Source of the DNA: Hyunsoonleella flava
Lineage (GTDB): Bacteria > Bacteroidota > Bacteroidia > Flavobacteriales > Flavobacteriaceae
Length of the DNA stretch: 64,000 nt
Assembly (NCBI RefSeq): GCF_004310325.1
Contig: NZ_SIRT01000002.1
Span: 186,001 to 250,000 of the forward strand
Direction of reading: 5' to 3'
Positions 55,361 through 63,818 of this stretch are shown here, in pieces. Every line of letters starts with the position of its first letter. The first letter of the stretch is position 1. A program made the position numbers and the translations under genes. A model generated the notes under the pieces. That model saw only the letters and a list, made by a program, of their open reading frames with translations, did not search any database and had not been told where the DNA came from.

Positions 55361-56047
55361 ATGAATCATTTTCAGCAAACATTAGAAAATCCAGTTTGGC
55401 ACGCGTTAAACGAAACACACCAAAACTTTGCTTTGGTATATGATACTGTGCAATTTTACAACCCAGAAATTTGCCCGTTTGGAGCTTTTACTAATGCTTC
55501 AAAAACCAAAGATGCATTAACTGCTTATTCAAAATTAACTAATGATTTCTTTCTGGTTTCAGAAAACGGCATGCCAACATTCGATGAAAATTATGTGGTT
55601 TTAAACAAAAAAATGGAAGGTTGCCAGATGGTAATGAATGACTTAATAGAAGTTGAAATTACTGAAACAATAGTACCGCTTAACGAAACTCATATTCAAG
55701 AAATTTACAATTTAATATGGCTTGTAATGCCAGGGTATTACCAAAAACGCACCTTTGATATGGGTGATTACTTCGGTATTTTTAAAAACGGAAAACTGAT
55801 AGCAATATCAGGGCAACGCATGCAAACCAATGATTTTATAGAAGTAAGTGGCGTAGTAACTCATCCAGATTTTACTAGACAAGGTTTTGCAAAACAACTT
55901 ATTACGCATACAACAAAAGAGATTTTAAAAACTGGGAAGCATGCTATTTTACACACCACTAAAGGTAATCCAGCTATTAGTTTGTACGAAAGCCTTGGGT
56001 TTGAATTAACACGCGATATGAATTGGTGGTTTTTTAATAGAAAATAA
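55361..56047 (+). CDS. GNAT-family N-acetyltransferase (FR47-like)
   Basis: Transfers an acetyl group from acetyl-CoA to an unknown acceptor. 228 residues from ATG 55361. The C-terminal half is a GNAT domain: FIEVSGVVTHPDFTRQGFAK carries the acetyl-CoA loop (R/Q-x-x-G-x-A as RQGFAK), followed by HAILHTTKGNPAISLYESLG and the FR47-type end. The frame continues upstream to an ATG at 55214, but that would start inside the attC-like repeat and adds a segment without conserved character. It sits between two repeat-bounded units. Confidence 0.8.
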   Translation: MNHFQQTLENPVWHALNETHQNFALVYDTVQFYNPEICPFGAFTNASKTKDALTAYSKLTNDFFLVSENGMPTFDENYVVLNKKMEGCQMVMNDLIEVEITETIVPLNETHIQEIYNLIWLVMPGYYQKRTFDMGDYFGIFKNGKLIAISGQRMQTNDFIEVSGVVTHPDFTRQGFAKQLITHTTKEILKTGKHAILHTTKGNPAISLYESLGFELTRDMNWWFFNRK

Positions 56048-56079
56048 ACAGCGTTGAGTTGTTTAGTGGTTGCGTTTGA

Positions 56080-56115
56080 GTGTCCCTCCTAAGAAGGAGG
56101 GAGTAAGGGAGGTGT
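56080..56115. repeat. Left inverted repeat of the DUF559 unit
   Basis: GTGTCCCTCCTAAGAAGGAG (start) continues to GGGAGGTGT. It contains the hairpin CCCTCC/GGAGGG and is an imperfect inverted copy of 56495-56530. The stop codon and last eight residues of the DUF559 gene lie in it. Confidence 0.6.
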
Positions 56116-56487
56116 AAAATCGTTTTCTTCAAATTCAAAAATATATCCCTCAATAGTTCTTATTACATTGTCAATATCATTCATAATCTGATAATCAGAA
56201 AATCTTAATACCCGAATGTCTAATGCATTCAAACGTTTAGTTTTCTTAATATCTTTCTCAAAAACTTCAACTATTTCATGGGAGTATCCGTCACACTCGA
56301 TGGCTAATTGGAGTTTGTTGCAAAAGAAATCGACAATGTAATTGTCTATCGGTTTTTGTCTATGAAAATCATATCCATGCATCTGTTTTCTTCTCAAATA
56401 TGTCCAAAGTTTAATCTCTGACTTTGTTGAACTATTTCGAAGTTGTCTTGCTAGAGCTTTTAGTTTTGGGTTGTAATATATTTTCAT
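56089..56487 (-). CDS. DUF559 (Vsr-like) endonuclease-fold protein
   Basis: 132 residues with the DUF559 layout: an N-terminal LARQLRNSSTKSEIKLWTYL segment, the basic motif YDFHRQKPIDNYIVDFFC and the PD-(D/E)XK-type motif LAIECDGYSHE, then LNALDIRVLRFSDYQIM. The D and E-x-D residues needed for a Vsr-like metal site are present. The tail TPPLLPPS* is encoded by the flanking repeat. Such proteins are widespread in Bacteroidota; their substrate is not known. It is enclosed by inverted repeats of about 36 bp, giving a 451-bp unit. Confidence 0.88.
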   Translation of the reverse strand: MKIYYNPKLKALARQLRNSSTKSEIKLWTYLRRKQMHGYDFHRQKPIDNYIVDFFCNKLQLAIECDGYSHEIVEVFEKDIKKTKRLNALDIRVLRFSDYQIMNDIDNVIRTIEGYIFEFEENDFTPPLLPPS

Positions 56488-56494
56488 GTTTTAA

Positions 56495-56530
56495 ACACAC
56501 CCCTAAATCCCCTCTTTTTAGAGGGGACAG
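56495..56530. repeat. Right inverted repeat of the DUF559 unit
   Basis: ACACACCCCTAAATCCCCTC continues through TTTTTAGAGGGGACAG. It has its own hairpin CCCCTC/GAGGGG. Reverse-complemented it aligns with 56080-56115 over its whole length with scattered mismatches, sharing TGTCCC at the outer end and GTGT at the inner end. Confidence 0.6.
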
Positions 56531-56585
56531 GATCCGTCTTGTTTTTTAAATTTTATCTTAACTATTGATGTTTGGGTTTTCTAAA

Positions 56586-59009
56586 TCAATTATCTTCAAC
56601 GAGTTTCTCCAAATATTCCTTAGCCTCTTCAAAATGCGCTTCCAACTTAGGAATTGGGTTATCGCCATAACCTCGCTTTAAGCGTTTTTTAGAAACGTTA
56701 AGCAAACGCAACAATGTTTCAGCAGAGGATTTCGAGGCATTTACATCGGTGCTTCCAATGGTATTAAACCAGATAGGACTACTTTCTGCGAAGGGATAAC
56801 TATCCATTAAAGGCCATTCTGCAACACCACCGGAAACCCTAGCTGTTACCCAACCGCCTGAAGGTATTTCAATCTTGCCTTTATAGGTTTTAGAGCCTGC
56901 TTTTTTATTGCCTTTTCCTGTCCAAACCACGGCGCCGTTCACAAAAATTTCTACCGTGTTATAAGGTGTTGGGGAATGCACATCAAGTGTCCACTTCACA
57001 GTTTTACTTTTGGTATTTATCACGTCACCCACTTCTTTTCCGTCCACTTCAAAAAGTATCTGAGGCCCGTTGGTTACAAAACTTTTACCTTCTTTCAAGG
57101 CCTTTAAATAACTTGGGATTGAAAGTTCGCCATCAGGTTTTACATAAACTCTAGTAACACCAATAGCCATGGTACGGTATAAATCGTTCATCACATCACT
57201 TCCTGCGGAAATAGCCAAAGGTTCACCAATATTTAAAATTTCATGCCATAGGTTAGCGGTTCCAATTTCATCAGACCATAAACACCCAACCTCAATTAAA
57301 TCACTTTTGCCTAAAACACAATCGGCTATAAGTTCAATCGGGATACGCTGCGCTCCATTATCGCTAAATGGATTTCTTACACTCACAGGATGCACATAGC
57401 CGCCCAAAGCGTTTTGATTTCTAGCAAACTCCAATGCTTCTGCGTTTAAGCGGTCATCACGCCCGTAAACATCATAATACGGCCCCCAAACCCAAGGCCA
57501 AAACAAATCTTGTGTGCCCAATAAACCCAAATGGCCTAAAAAGTGAGAACGGACTTCCTGTCCAAACTGAATCAAAGGCGTGCCTTCATGTTTCCATTCC
57601 CAAATATCACGTTGTAAAAATCGATTTCCGAGATTAGCTAATAAAGGAAAGGCAACATCTACATTTTCAGCCTTTAAATCCATTACGATATCTTTTGGGT
57701 CTAATTGGTTAGTGCCGCCATAATTCAAATGAAAATGGTTGTCACCAGAATACCAACCATTAGCTTGTGCATTCCAAATGGTATTCAAATTTATTTCTAT
57801 GGTTTTGCTGTCAGAATCCAAAGTTGTGCTTGTAACATTTTTTATGGTTGATAACCCATGAACAGCTGTAATTGTAAGCTCTCCTAGAGGTGCTTCAACT
57901 TGAGTGCTTCCATCAGCATAGAAAAATACCACACCATTTTGTCCTTCAGAATGTATAATCCCAGTGTTTGGAACTATTGGGTGTCCTGACGCATCAGTAA
58001 TACTCATGCGAACTGGTGCCTTTTTGCCATCAACGTTACTAATGATATTTACTTTTCCAGTAGGTGTATTCCAATTCCAAGTTTTAATAGCCAGGGTTTC
58101 TGGTGAACCTCCGTTAATGCTAATGCGCTTTAATTCTGAATGTTCTTCGTTATTGGTTTCATTGTAATATACCCATGTTCTGTCGTTGCTAAATTTCGGA
58201 TTTAATGGCAGCTTATTGCTTTTAGTCAGCAGTAAATTACTTTCGGGATGTACCACGTCCAACAATCGTAATTCGTAATCGTCATCCTGCGGCCATGTAT
58301 ATACCAAAGTGCGTTTATCTGAACTTAGTGAAAACGATGCTTGGGACATGAAATTTTCCTCGGCTAAGGCAGTAGATTTGTCCTCGTCGAGATTTACTAG
58401 CTCAATCGAGTCATAAGAAAAGCCCATTTTCTTTAAGTAAATCATGTATTCAGTATTTATCGGAATCGGGAGGCGTTCTAGATTTCCTGATGAGGTTAAA
58501 ACTGTTTTGGTTTTACTTGTTAAGTCAATGTTCCAGATATCCAAAGAGCCTTTATCTGCAGATGCATAATACACCGATGTTCCGTCTGAAGAAAAAATAG
58601 GATCTAGGTCCAATGCTTTGGTGTCGACTAAAACCGTTTCTATGTTTTCAGCTAAATTTAGTAGCATAATCTTTGTGTCTAAACCAGTATCACGGACAAA
58701 CACGATACTTTTACCATCTGGAGACCAATTGGGTTTAAAATCCATAGCTCCTGAAGATGTGATTCTAGTTGCTACTTTCGTATTTAAATCTAGCAGCCAT
58801 AGCCATCCTTTTGCGGAAAACGCTACTTCGTTTTTAGTTGGTGAAGGTGCGGGGTCTGTTGCGCCTGAATTCATTACAGGTAATTCATAACCTTCGAGAT
58901 ATACGTGGTGACCAAAACCATCCACTTTGGGATATCTGTTGCTCCATTGTGCGCTAACGGAATGTAAACAAAATAGGGTAAGTGTGGCAAATAGTACAAG
59001 ATGCTTCAT
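56586..59009 (-). CDS. Secreted beta-propeller plus CehA/McbA-family metallohydrolase
   Basis: 807 residues with a signal peptide ending SVSAQ (about 21). Residues about 40-310 are TolB/WD40-like PD40 repeats (DFKPNWSPDGKSIVFVRDTG, DPIFSSDGTSVYYASADKG). A linker beta domain follows, then a CehA/McbA PHP-type hydrolase domain (about 415-680) with metal-binding motifs such as GWYSGDNHFHLNYGG, GGYVHPVS and ISAGSDVMND. A beta-sandwich with WTLDVHSPTPYNTVEIFVNG ends the fold, plus a helical tail. Substrate unknown. It likely acts in the periplasm. Confidence 0.82.
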   Translation of the reverse strand: MKHLVLFATLTLFCLHSVSAQWSNRYPKVDGFGHHVYLEGYELPVMNSGATDPAPSPTKNEVAFSAKGWLWLLDLNTKVATRITSSGAMDFKPNWSPDGKSIVFVRDTGLDTKIMLLNLAENIETVLVDTKALDLDPIFSSDGTSVYYASADKGSLDIWNIDLTSKTKTVLTSSGNLERLPIPINTEYMIYLKKMGFSYDSIELVNLDEDKSTALAEENFMSQASFSLSSDKRTLVYTWPQDDDYELRLLDVVHPESNLLLTKSNKLPLNPKFSNDRTWVYYNETNNEEHSELKRISINGGSPETLAIKTWNWNTPTGKVNIISNVDGKKAPVRMSITDASGHPIVPNTGIIHSEGQNGVVFFYADGSTQVEAPLGELTITAVHGLSTIKNVTSTTLDSDSKTIEINLNTIWNAQANGWYSGDNHFHLNYGGTNQLDPKDIVMDLKAENVDVAFPLLANLGNRFLQRDIWEWKHEGTPLIQFGQEVRSHFLGHLGLLGTQDLFWPWVWGPYYDVYGRDDRLNAEALEFARNQNALGGYVHPVSVRNPFSDNGAQRIPIELIADCVLGKSDLIEVGCLWSDEIGTANLWHEILNIGEPLAISAGSDVMNDLYRTMAIGVTRVYVKPDGELSIPSYLKALKEGKSFVTNGPQILFEVDGKEVGDVINTKSKTVKWTLDVHSPTPYNTVEIFVNGAVVWTGKGNKKAGSKTYKGKIEIPSGGWVTARVSGGVAEWPLMDSYPFAESSPIWFNTIGSTDVNASKSSAETLLRLLNVSKKRLKRGYGDNPIPKLEAHFEEAKEYLEKLVEDN

Positions 59010-59115
59010 GGTAAATTGGATTAAAAAACAGATTCACCAAGATAAGAAGATTTTTGTTGTGGTTTTGTATGGTATTTTCTTGATTATCATAAATGAATGA
59101 AGTTGAATTGCTAAT

Positions 59116-59123
59116 TATATTTG
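59116..59123 (+). promoter_or_regulatory. -7 box (TATATTTG) of the DUF481 gene
   Basis: TATATTTG matches TAnnTTTG, 36 bases before ATG 59160. Confidence 0.55.
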
Positions 59124-59159
59124 CAATGATTGAAAAGAGAAATTATATCGTGTATTATA

Positions 59160-59969
59160 ATGAGAACGTATCTTTATTTTTTTCTACTATTTCCTGTTTT
59201 TATCTCGGCTCAAATTAATGAGAGTGATACGCTTAAGTTAAAAGCCAATTTAGGCATAACAGGTTTTTTTCAAGGGGGCAATGTAGAAACAGTAATTTTT
59301 AGAACGACCTCTGAAGTGAGTTTTAAACCTTGGAAAAACTGGATTTTTAAGACCAGAAACTCGTATGTGTATCAAGAGTTTGGAAAGGAAAAAGCAGATG
59401 AAGATATATTAAGTTTAAACTTTTTATATATCAATCCAGAACGAAAATTCTATCCGCTATTTTTAGGTTTTGTAAGCACTAATTTTAGAAGGGAGATTGA
59501 TTTACGCTACATTTATGGCGCAGGTGTTACTTATCAAGCGTGGCGTAAAAAAGACAACTGGCTTAAGTTCTCCATTTCTAGTGAATACGAACGTACTAAT
59601 TTTTCAGAAACAGATTTTAACCGAAATAACTACGATGGTTTGCAAACCATAAGCACACTTCGCGGGACATTTTGGGTTAATGGAAAATATACGTTGTTTA
59701 AAAAGAAATTGATTTTAAATCATGTAAGCTATTTTCAACCTTCACTTGAGGAAAGCGATAATTTTAGATGGCAAGCAGATGTAGGTTTAGAGTTGCCCGT
59801 ATGGGATTTTTTAAACTTTAAAATAAACTATCTTCACACTTATGAAAGTATAGTTATTGAAGGGCAGCAAAAGGAAGATCGGTTTTTAACCTTTGGTTTT
59901 ACATTAAAAACCATAGATAACAAGAAGACAAAAAAAGCTGCGACTCAATCCAAGGCGACTGGTTCATAA
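59160..59969 (+). CDS. DUF481-family outer membrane protein
   Basis: 269 residues from ATG 59160 (a TTG ten codons upstream is less likely). A signal peptide ends FISAQ; the rest is a chain of amphipathic beta-strands typical of DUF481 barrels (LKANLGITGFFQGGNVETVIF, YIYGAGVTYQAW, LSWRADVG-like FRWQADVGLELPV, RFLTFGFTLKTI). A basic tail (KKTKKAATQSKATGS) overlaps the convergent gene's end by 25 bp. Function unknown. Confidence 0.8.
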   Translation: MRTYLYFFLLFPVFISAQINESDTLKLKANLGITGFFQGGNVETVIFRTTSEVSFKPWKNWIFKTRNSYVYQEFGKEKADEDILSLNFLYINPERKFYPLFLGFVSTNFRREIDLRYIYGAGVTYQAWRKKDNWLKFSISSEYERTNFSETDFNRNNYDGLQTISTLRGTFWVNGKYTLFKKKLILNHVSYFQPSLEESDNFRWQADVGLELPVWDFLNFKINYLHTYESIVIEGQQKEDRFLTFGFTLKTIDNKKTKKAATQSKATGS

Positions 59970-61180
59970 TCCAAAGGCAAAGTATTGGCAAATTTTTCAA
60001 ATGACCAATAGCCCTCTAAGGTTACATCTAAAGGGTTTACCAAAATGCCGATTTTATCTAAAACAGCATCTTGTTTTAAAGGAATTATAGCTGAGGTCTG
60101 TGCAACAGGTGCTCTTGGTCTGCTAAATGCATCTCTTCGGATATATGCCAATTCCTCTTTCTCCCTGGTGTAAACCACCGAAATATTGTCCTTAAAACCG
60201 AGCACAGGTACACCATTTTTTGGAGATATGATGTCAGAAGCTTTCAATCCAGATTTGTAGAGGTAGTCTTTAAATTTGGGCAATCGCTGTTTTCGTATTA
60301 CAACTAGGGCAGAATCCACAACCGTTTTTGGTGTGTCAATTTTTTTAGAATATGTTATGGTATTTCGAGATGCCTTTAACACTGCTCGGGCTTTCGCAAT
60401 TTGTTCGTCAGTTGGTCGTTCTTCATTCGGCACTCTCCTAAATTGATTTACAATGAAACCGGCTTCATCCAATTCATCATTTAGGGCAGACTTATAAAAA
60501 TGAATATTGGAGCCATTATAGGCTACTAATCTGTTTTCTGCCCATTGCTTTTGTTTGCGTTTCCCACCTTTAAGAGGTTTAAAAAACGCATAGCCCAAAT
60601 AGGTTAAGTAGTTCTCTATGATTTCAAAATGAACTAATTCGTAACTAATTTCATAACCCAAAGCTTCATTTTTTATTTGCAAATTGCCTCGGGCATCTGC
60701 AGTAAAGGTATTGGTGGTATTATCATAATCAAAATGTAAAATTTTCGGGTTTTGAATGTCGCAGTTTTTGGAGAATTCTGTTTTCCCTAAAAAGGCATCC
60801 TTAAAGTATTTTAAATTATGATGCCAAATGTCATCATATACTGTTTTTTTGATAACCACTTCATCTAATTGACCGGGTTGTTCTTTCAGTTTAAAAATTA
60901 AACTATCGTTTACCGTTTCTGTATAAAAAGGATAATTCACCGTTTGATATCCCAGAAAAGAAATTATCAAATCGTAATGCCCAGATTCTACTTCTAAAGT
61001 GAATTCACCACGCGAGTTGGTGATGGTGCCAGTAGTAGTGTTATTTAGATAAACCGAAGCACCTTCAAGAGGTGATTCATTATCTAGTACCTTCCCTTTT
61101 ATGGTGCGTTGTGCAAATATATTAAAGCATACAAGAAGCACAAGCATTGAGGCGAAAATATGTTGATTTAGGTGTTGCAT
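59945..61180 (-). CDS. Carboxypeptidase-regulatory-like domain protein
   Basis: 411 residues. A signal peptide ends NIFAQ, then one CarboxypepD_reg-like domain (about 25-105: TIKGKVLDNESPLEGASVYL, GTITNSRGEFTLEV, LIISFLGYQTV) as at the start of SusC proteins, with the TonB-box-like LDEVVIKKTVYDD just after it. The remaining 300 residues are not a TonB barrel and I do not recognise them. Probably surface or periplasmic. Its 3' end overlaps the DUF481 gene by 25 bp. Confidence 0.75.
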   Translation of the reverse strand: MQHLNQHIFASMLVLLVCFNIFAQRTIKGKVLDNESPLEGASVYLNNTTTGTITNSRGEFTLEVESGHYDLIISFLGYQTVNYPFYTETVNDSLIFKLKEQPGQLDEVVIKKTVYDDIWHHNLKYFKDAFLGKTEFSKNCDIQNPKILHFDYDNTTNTFTADARGNLQIKNEALGYEISYELVHFEIIENYLTYLGYAFFKPLKGGKRKQKQWAENRLVAYNGSNIHFYKSALNDELDEAGFIVNQFRRVPNEERPTDEQIAKARAVLKASRNTITYSKKIDTPKTVVDSALVVIRKQRLPKFKDYLYKSGLKASDIISPKNGVPVLGFKDNISVVYTREKEELAYIRRDAFSRPRAPVAQTSAIIPLKQDAVLDKIGILVNPLDVTLEGYWSFEKFANTLPLDYEPVALD

Positions 61181-61195
61181 GAGTGTTTAAGAAAC

Positions 61196-61233
61196 AAAAA
61201 AAGGCAGTTTCAATATAAGAAAACTACCTTTTT
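61196..61233 (-). terminator. Terminator after pruA
   Basis: An imperfect stem (AAAAAGGTAGTTTT / AAACTGCCTTTTTTT on the minus strand, one wobble) ends in a T-run, 23 bases after the pruA stop. Confidence 0.8.
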
Positions 61234-61256
61234 AACATACCAAAATTTAAATAGTA

Positions 61257-62885
61257 TTATTCCCCCAAAAACGGATAACGATAATCAGTAGGCGTTACGA
61301 AGGTTTCCTTTATCAATCTTGGGGATACCCAACGCAATAAGTTTTGTGCACTACCTGCTTTATCATTTGTACCTGATGCTCTTGCGCCTCCAAATGGTTG
61401 TTGGCCAACAACAGCACCAGTAGGTTTGTCATTGATGTAGAAATTACCTGCACTGTTTTGCAATGCTTCGGTTGCTTCTGTAATAGCATACCTGTCTTTT
61501 GCTAGTATGGCACCAGTTAAAGCATATTCACTTGTGTTGTCAACTAATTTCAAAGTTTCAGGATAAGCATCGTCTTCGTAAACATAAATTGTAATTACTG
61601 GACCAAAAAGTTCGGTACACATGGTTGTGTATTTTGGGTTTGTAGTAACTAGAACGGTAGGTTCAATAAAATACCCTTTGCTTTTATCGTAGTTGCCACC
61701 AATCAATACTTCTACATCAGTATCCGATTTTGCCTGGTCAATATAGTTTGCCAGTTTATCAAAGGATCCTTCATGAATTACAGCCGTGATAAAGTTGCTC
61801 ATATCCTCGGGAGAACCCATTTTGAATGATTTGACGTCTTCTGCCAGAAAATCTTTTACCTCATTCCAAATGCTTTTTGCGATATAGGCTCTTGAGGCTG
61901 CACTACATTTTTGACCTTGAAACTCAAAAGCGCCACGAGAAATAACTGTTGCTACCTGTTTTGGGTTGGCTGATTTATGAGCAACAATAAAGTCCTTTCC
62001 GCCAGTTTCCCCGACAATTCTTGGATAGGTTTTGTAATTGTGAATGTTATTACCTATTTGTTTCCAAAGCTCTTTGAATACAAATGTTGAACCAGTAAAA
62101 TGCAATCCTGAGAAATCTGGACTAGCCATTACGGTATTGGTAATCATTACAGGATCTCCAAACACCACATTAATAACACCTGGAGGTACACCGGCTTCTT
62201 CAAATACATCCATAATTACCTTAGCAGAATACACTTGACTGTCGCTAGGTTTCCAAACCACTACATTACCCATGAGCGCCATACAAGCTGGCAAATTTCC
62301 TGCAATTGCCGTAAAATTAAATGGTGTTACTGCATACGTAAAGCCTTCTAGCGGACGGTATTCCACGCGATTCCAAGCATCGCTTGTACTTTCTGGCTGT
62401 TCCATGTAAATATCCGCCATAAATTGCACGTTAAAACGTAAGAAATCTATCAACTCACAAGCCGCATCAATCTCTGCTTGATGAATCGTTTTAGATTGTG
62501 CAATCATGGTAGCGGCATTTATTTTTGCGCGATAAGGTCCAGCAATCAGTTCTGCCGCTTTTAAAAAGATACCTGCACGCTGTTCCCAAGGGATTTGGCT
62601 CCACGTTTTTCTGGCTTCTAAGGCAGTTACAATGGCATCATCAATATGTTTTTGATCCGCTAAATGGTAAGTGCCAACTACATGTTGGTGATCATGAGGC
62701 GGTGACATGGTTCTTGTGTTTCCTGTAGTAATGTTTTTGCCATTAATGTAAAGTGGGACATCAATTTTGCTATTAAACATCGCTTTGTAAGCCTCTAAAA
62801 CGGCATTACGTTCTGGAGTTCCAGGAGCATAAGATTTTACAGGTTCATTAACTGCAATAGGTATATTAAAAAAGCCTTTTCCCAT
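61257..62885 (-). CDS. pruA: L-glutamate gamma-semialdehyde (1-pyrroline-5-carboxylate) dehydrogenase
   Basis: Oxidises glutamate semialdehyde to glutamate in proline degradation, using NAD. The 542 residues are full length for the stand-alone enzyme. Motifs are YAVTPFNFTAIAGNLP, the glutamate region RIVGETGGKDF and the catalytic cysteine in FQGQKCSAASRAY, with the end GNFYINDKPTGAVVGQQPFG. No proline dehydrogenase gene is in the window. Confidence 0.95.
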   Translation of the reverse strand: MGKGFFNIPIAVNEPVKSYAPGTPERNAVLEAYKAMFNSKIDVPLYINGKNITTGNTRTMSPPHDHQHVVGTYHLADQKHIDDAIVTALEARKTWSQIPWEQRAGIFLKAAELIAGPYRAKINAATMIAQSKTIHQAEIDAACELIDFLRFNVQFMADIYMEQPESTSDAWNRVEYRPLEGFTYAVTPFNFTAIAGNLPACMALMGNVVVWKPSDSQVYSAKVIMDVFEEAGVPPGVINVVFGDPVMITNTVMASPDFSGLHFTGSTFVFKELWKQIGNNIHNYKTYPRIVGETGGKDFIVAHKSANPKQVATVISRGAFEFQGQKCSAASRAYIAKSIWNEVKDFLAEDVKSFKMGSPEDMSNFITAVIHEGSFDKLANYIDQAKSDTDVEVLIGGNYDKSKGYFIEPTVLVTTNPKYTTMCTELFGPVITIYVYEDDAYPETLKLVDNTSEYALTGAILAKDRYAITEATEALQNSAGNFYINDKPTGAVVGQQPFGGARASGTNDKAGSAQNLLRWVSPRLIKETFVTPTDYRYPFLGE

Positions 62886-62927
62886 GATTTATTGGTTTTT
62901 GATAAAAATTTTTCAGTGAATTGGCTA

Positions 62928-62935
62928 CAAATTTA
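62928..62935 (-). promoter_or_regulatory. -7 box (TAAATTTG) of pruA
   Basis: TAAATTTG on the minus strand matches TAnnTTTG, 42 bases before the ATG; a CTTTG lies upstream (62955-62951) but at short spacing. Confidence 0.45.
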
Positions 62936-63092
62936 GGAATTATTAAATTACAAAGTGTTACTTGTTTACCTTAAAATCGCGTTAAATTTTACAAACAGCA
63001 GTTCTTTTAATTATGATTTTATCTGGGATAGCTTGAATTAGATTTTATTTATTTTTTGTAAGTTGGCAGTTCCATAAGAGACTACTGTTTTT

Positions 63093-63818
63093 ATGTGTAC
63101 AGTTACAATTATCCCAAAGGGCAATAATGATTTTATTTTAACCTCAAATCGAGACGAAGCACCAAATCGTGTGTCTCTTGCTCCTGAGTTTTATACCATT
63201 GAAACTACCGAAGTGTTGTTTCCCAAAGACGAACTTTCTGGGGGTACTTGGATTGGGGTTAGTGAAAAAAAACGAGTAATTTGTGTGCTAAACGGGGCTT
63301 TTGAAATTCATGAGCGGAAAGCGTCCTACCGACTAAGTAGAGGTATTGTGGCCAAACATTTTATGACAGCCGATTCCCTTTTGGAATTAGTAGATTCTTA
63401 TAATTTTGATGACATTGAGCCTTTTACCATTATTATAGCCGATTGGATAGAGAAGCTGAAATTCTACGAATTGGTATGGGACGGTATCAAGAAACATTTT
63501 AAGGAATTACCCTTAGAACCCAAAATCTGGTCTTCTTCTACATTGTATGATAGTGCCATGAGAGATGAACGCGAGCAGTGGTTTGAAGACTATAAAGCGG
63601 TACATGTTTTAGATTCTGATAGCATTTTGAGTTTTCACGAAACAGCCGGTGCAGGCAATTTGGATTATGGGGTTATCATGGACAGAGGTTTTGTGAAAAC
63701 AACCAGTACCACTCAGATAGAGAAAAATGCAGATAGCTTAGAGATGCGTTATGAAAATTTCATAAGAAACGAAATAACGTCTAATACCTTTAAATTTCCT
63801 CAGGCGGTTAATGGATAA
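63093..63818 (+). CDS. NRDE-family (TANGO2-like) protein
   Basis: 241 residues starting MCTVTI, with the NRDE signature LTSNRDEAPNR and SGGTWIGVS. Cys2 after the initiator Met could be an N-terminal nucleophile as in related Ntn hydrolases, but activity of the family is not settled. Bacterial members are cytosolic and there is no signal peptide here. Its last 8 bases overlap the next gene. Confidence 0.88.
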   Translation: MCTVTIIPKGNNDFILTSNRDEAPNRVSLAPEFYTIETTEVLFPKDELSGGTWIGVSEKKRVICVLNGAFEIHERKASYRLSRGIVAKHFMTADSLLELVDSYNFDDIEPFTIIIADWIEKLKFYELVWDGIKKHFKELPLEPKIWSSSTLYDSAMRDEREQWFEDYKAVHVLDSDSILSFHETAGAGNLDYGVIMDRGFVKTTSTTQIEKNADSLEMRYENFIRNEITSNTFKFPQAVNG

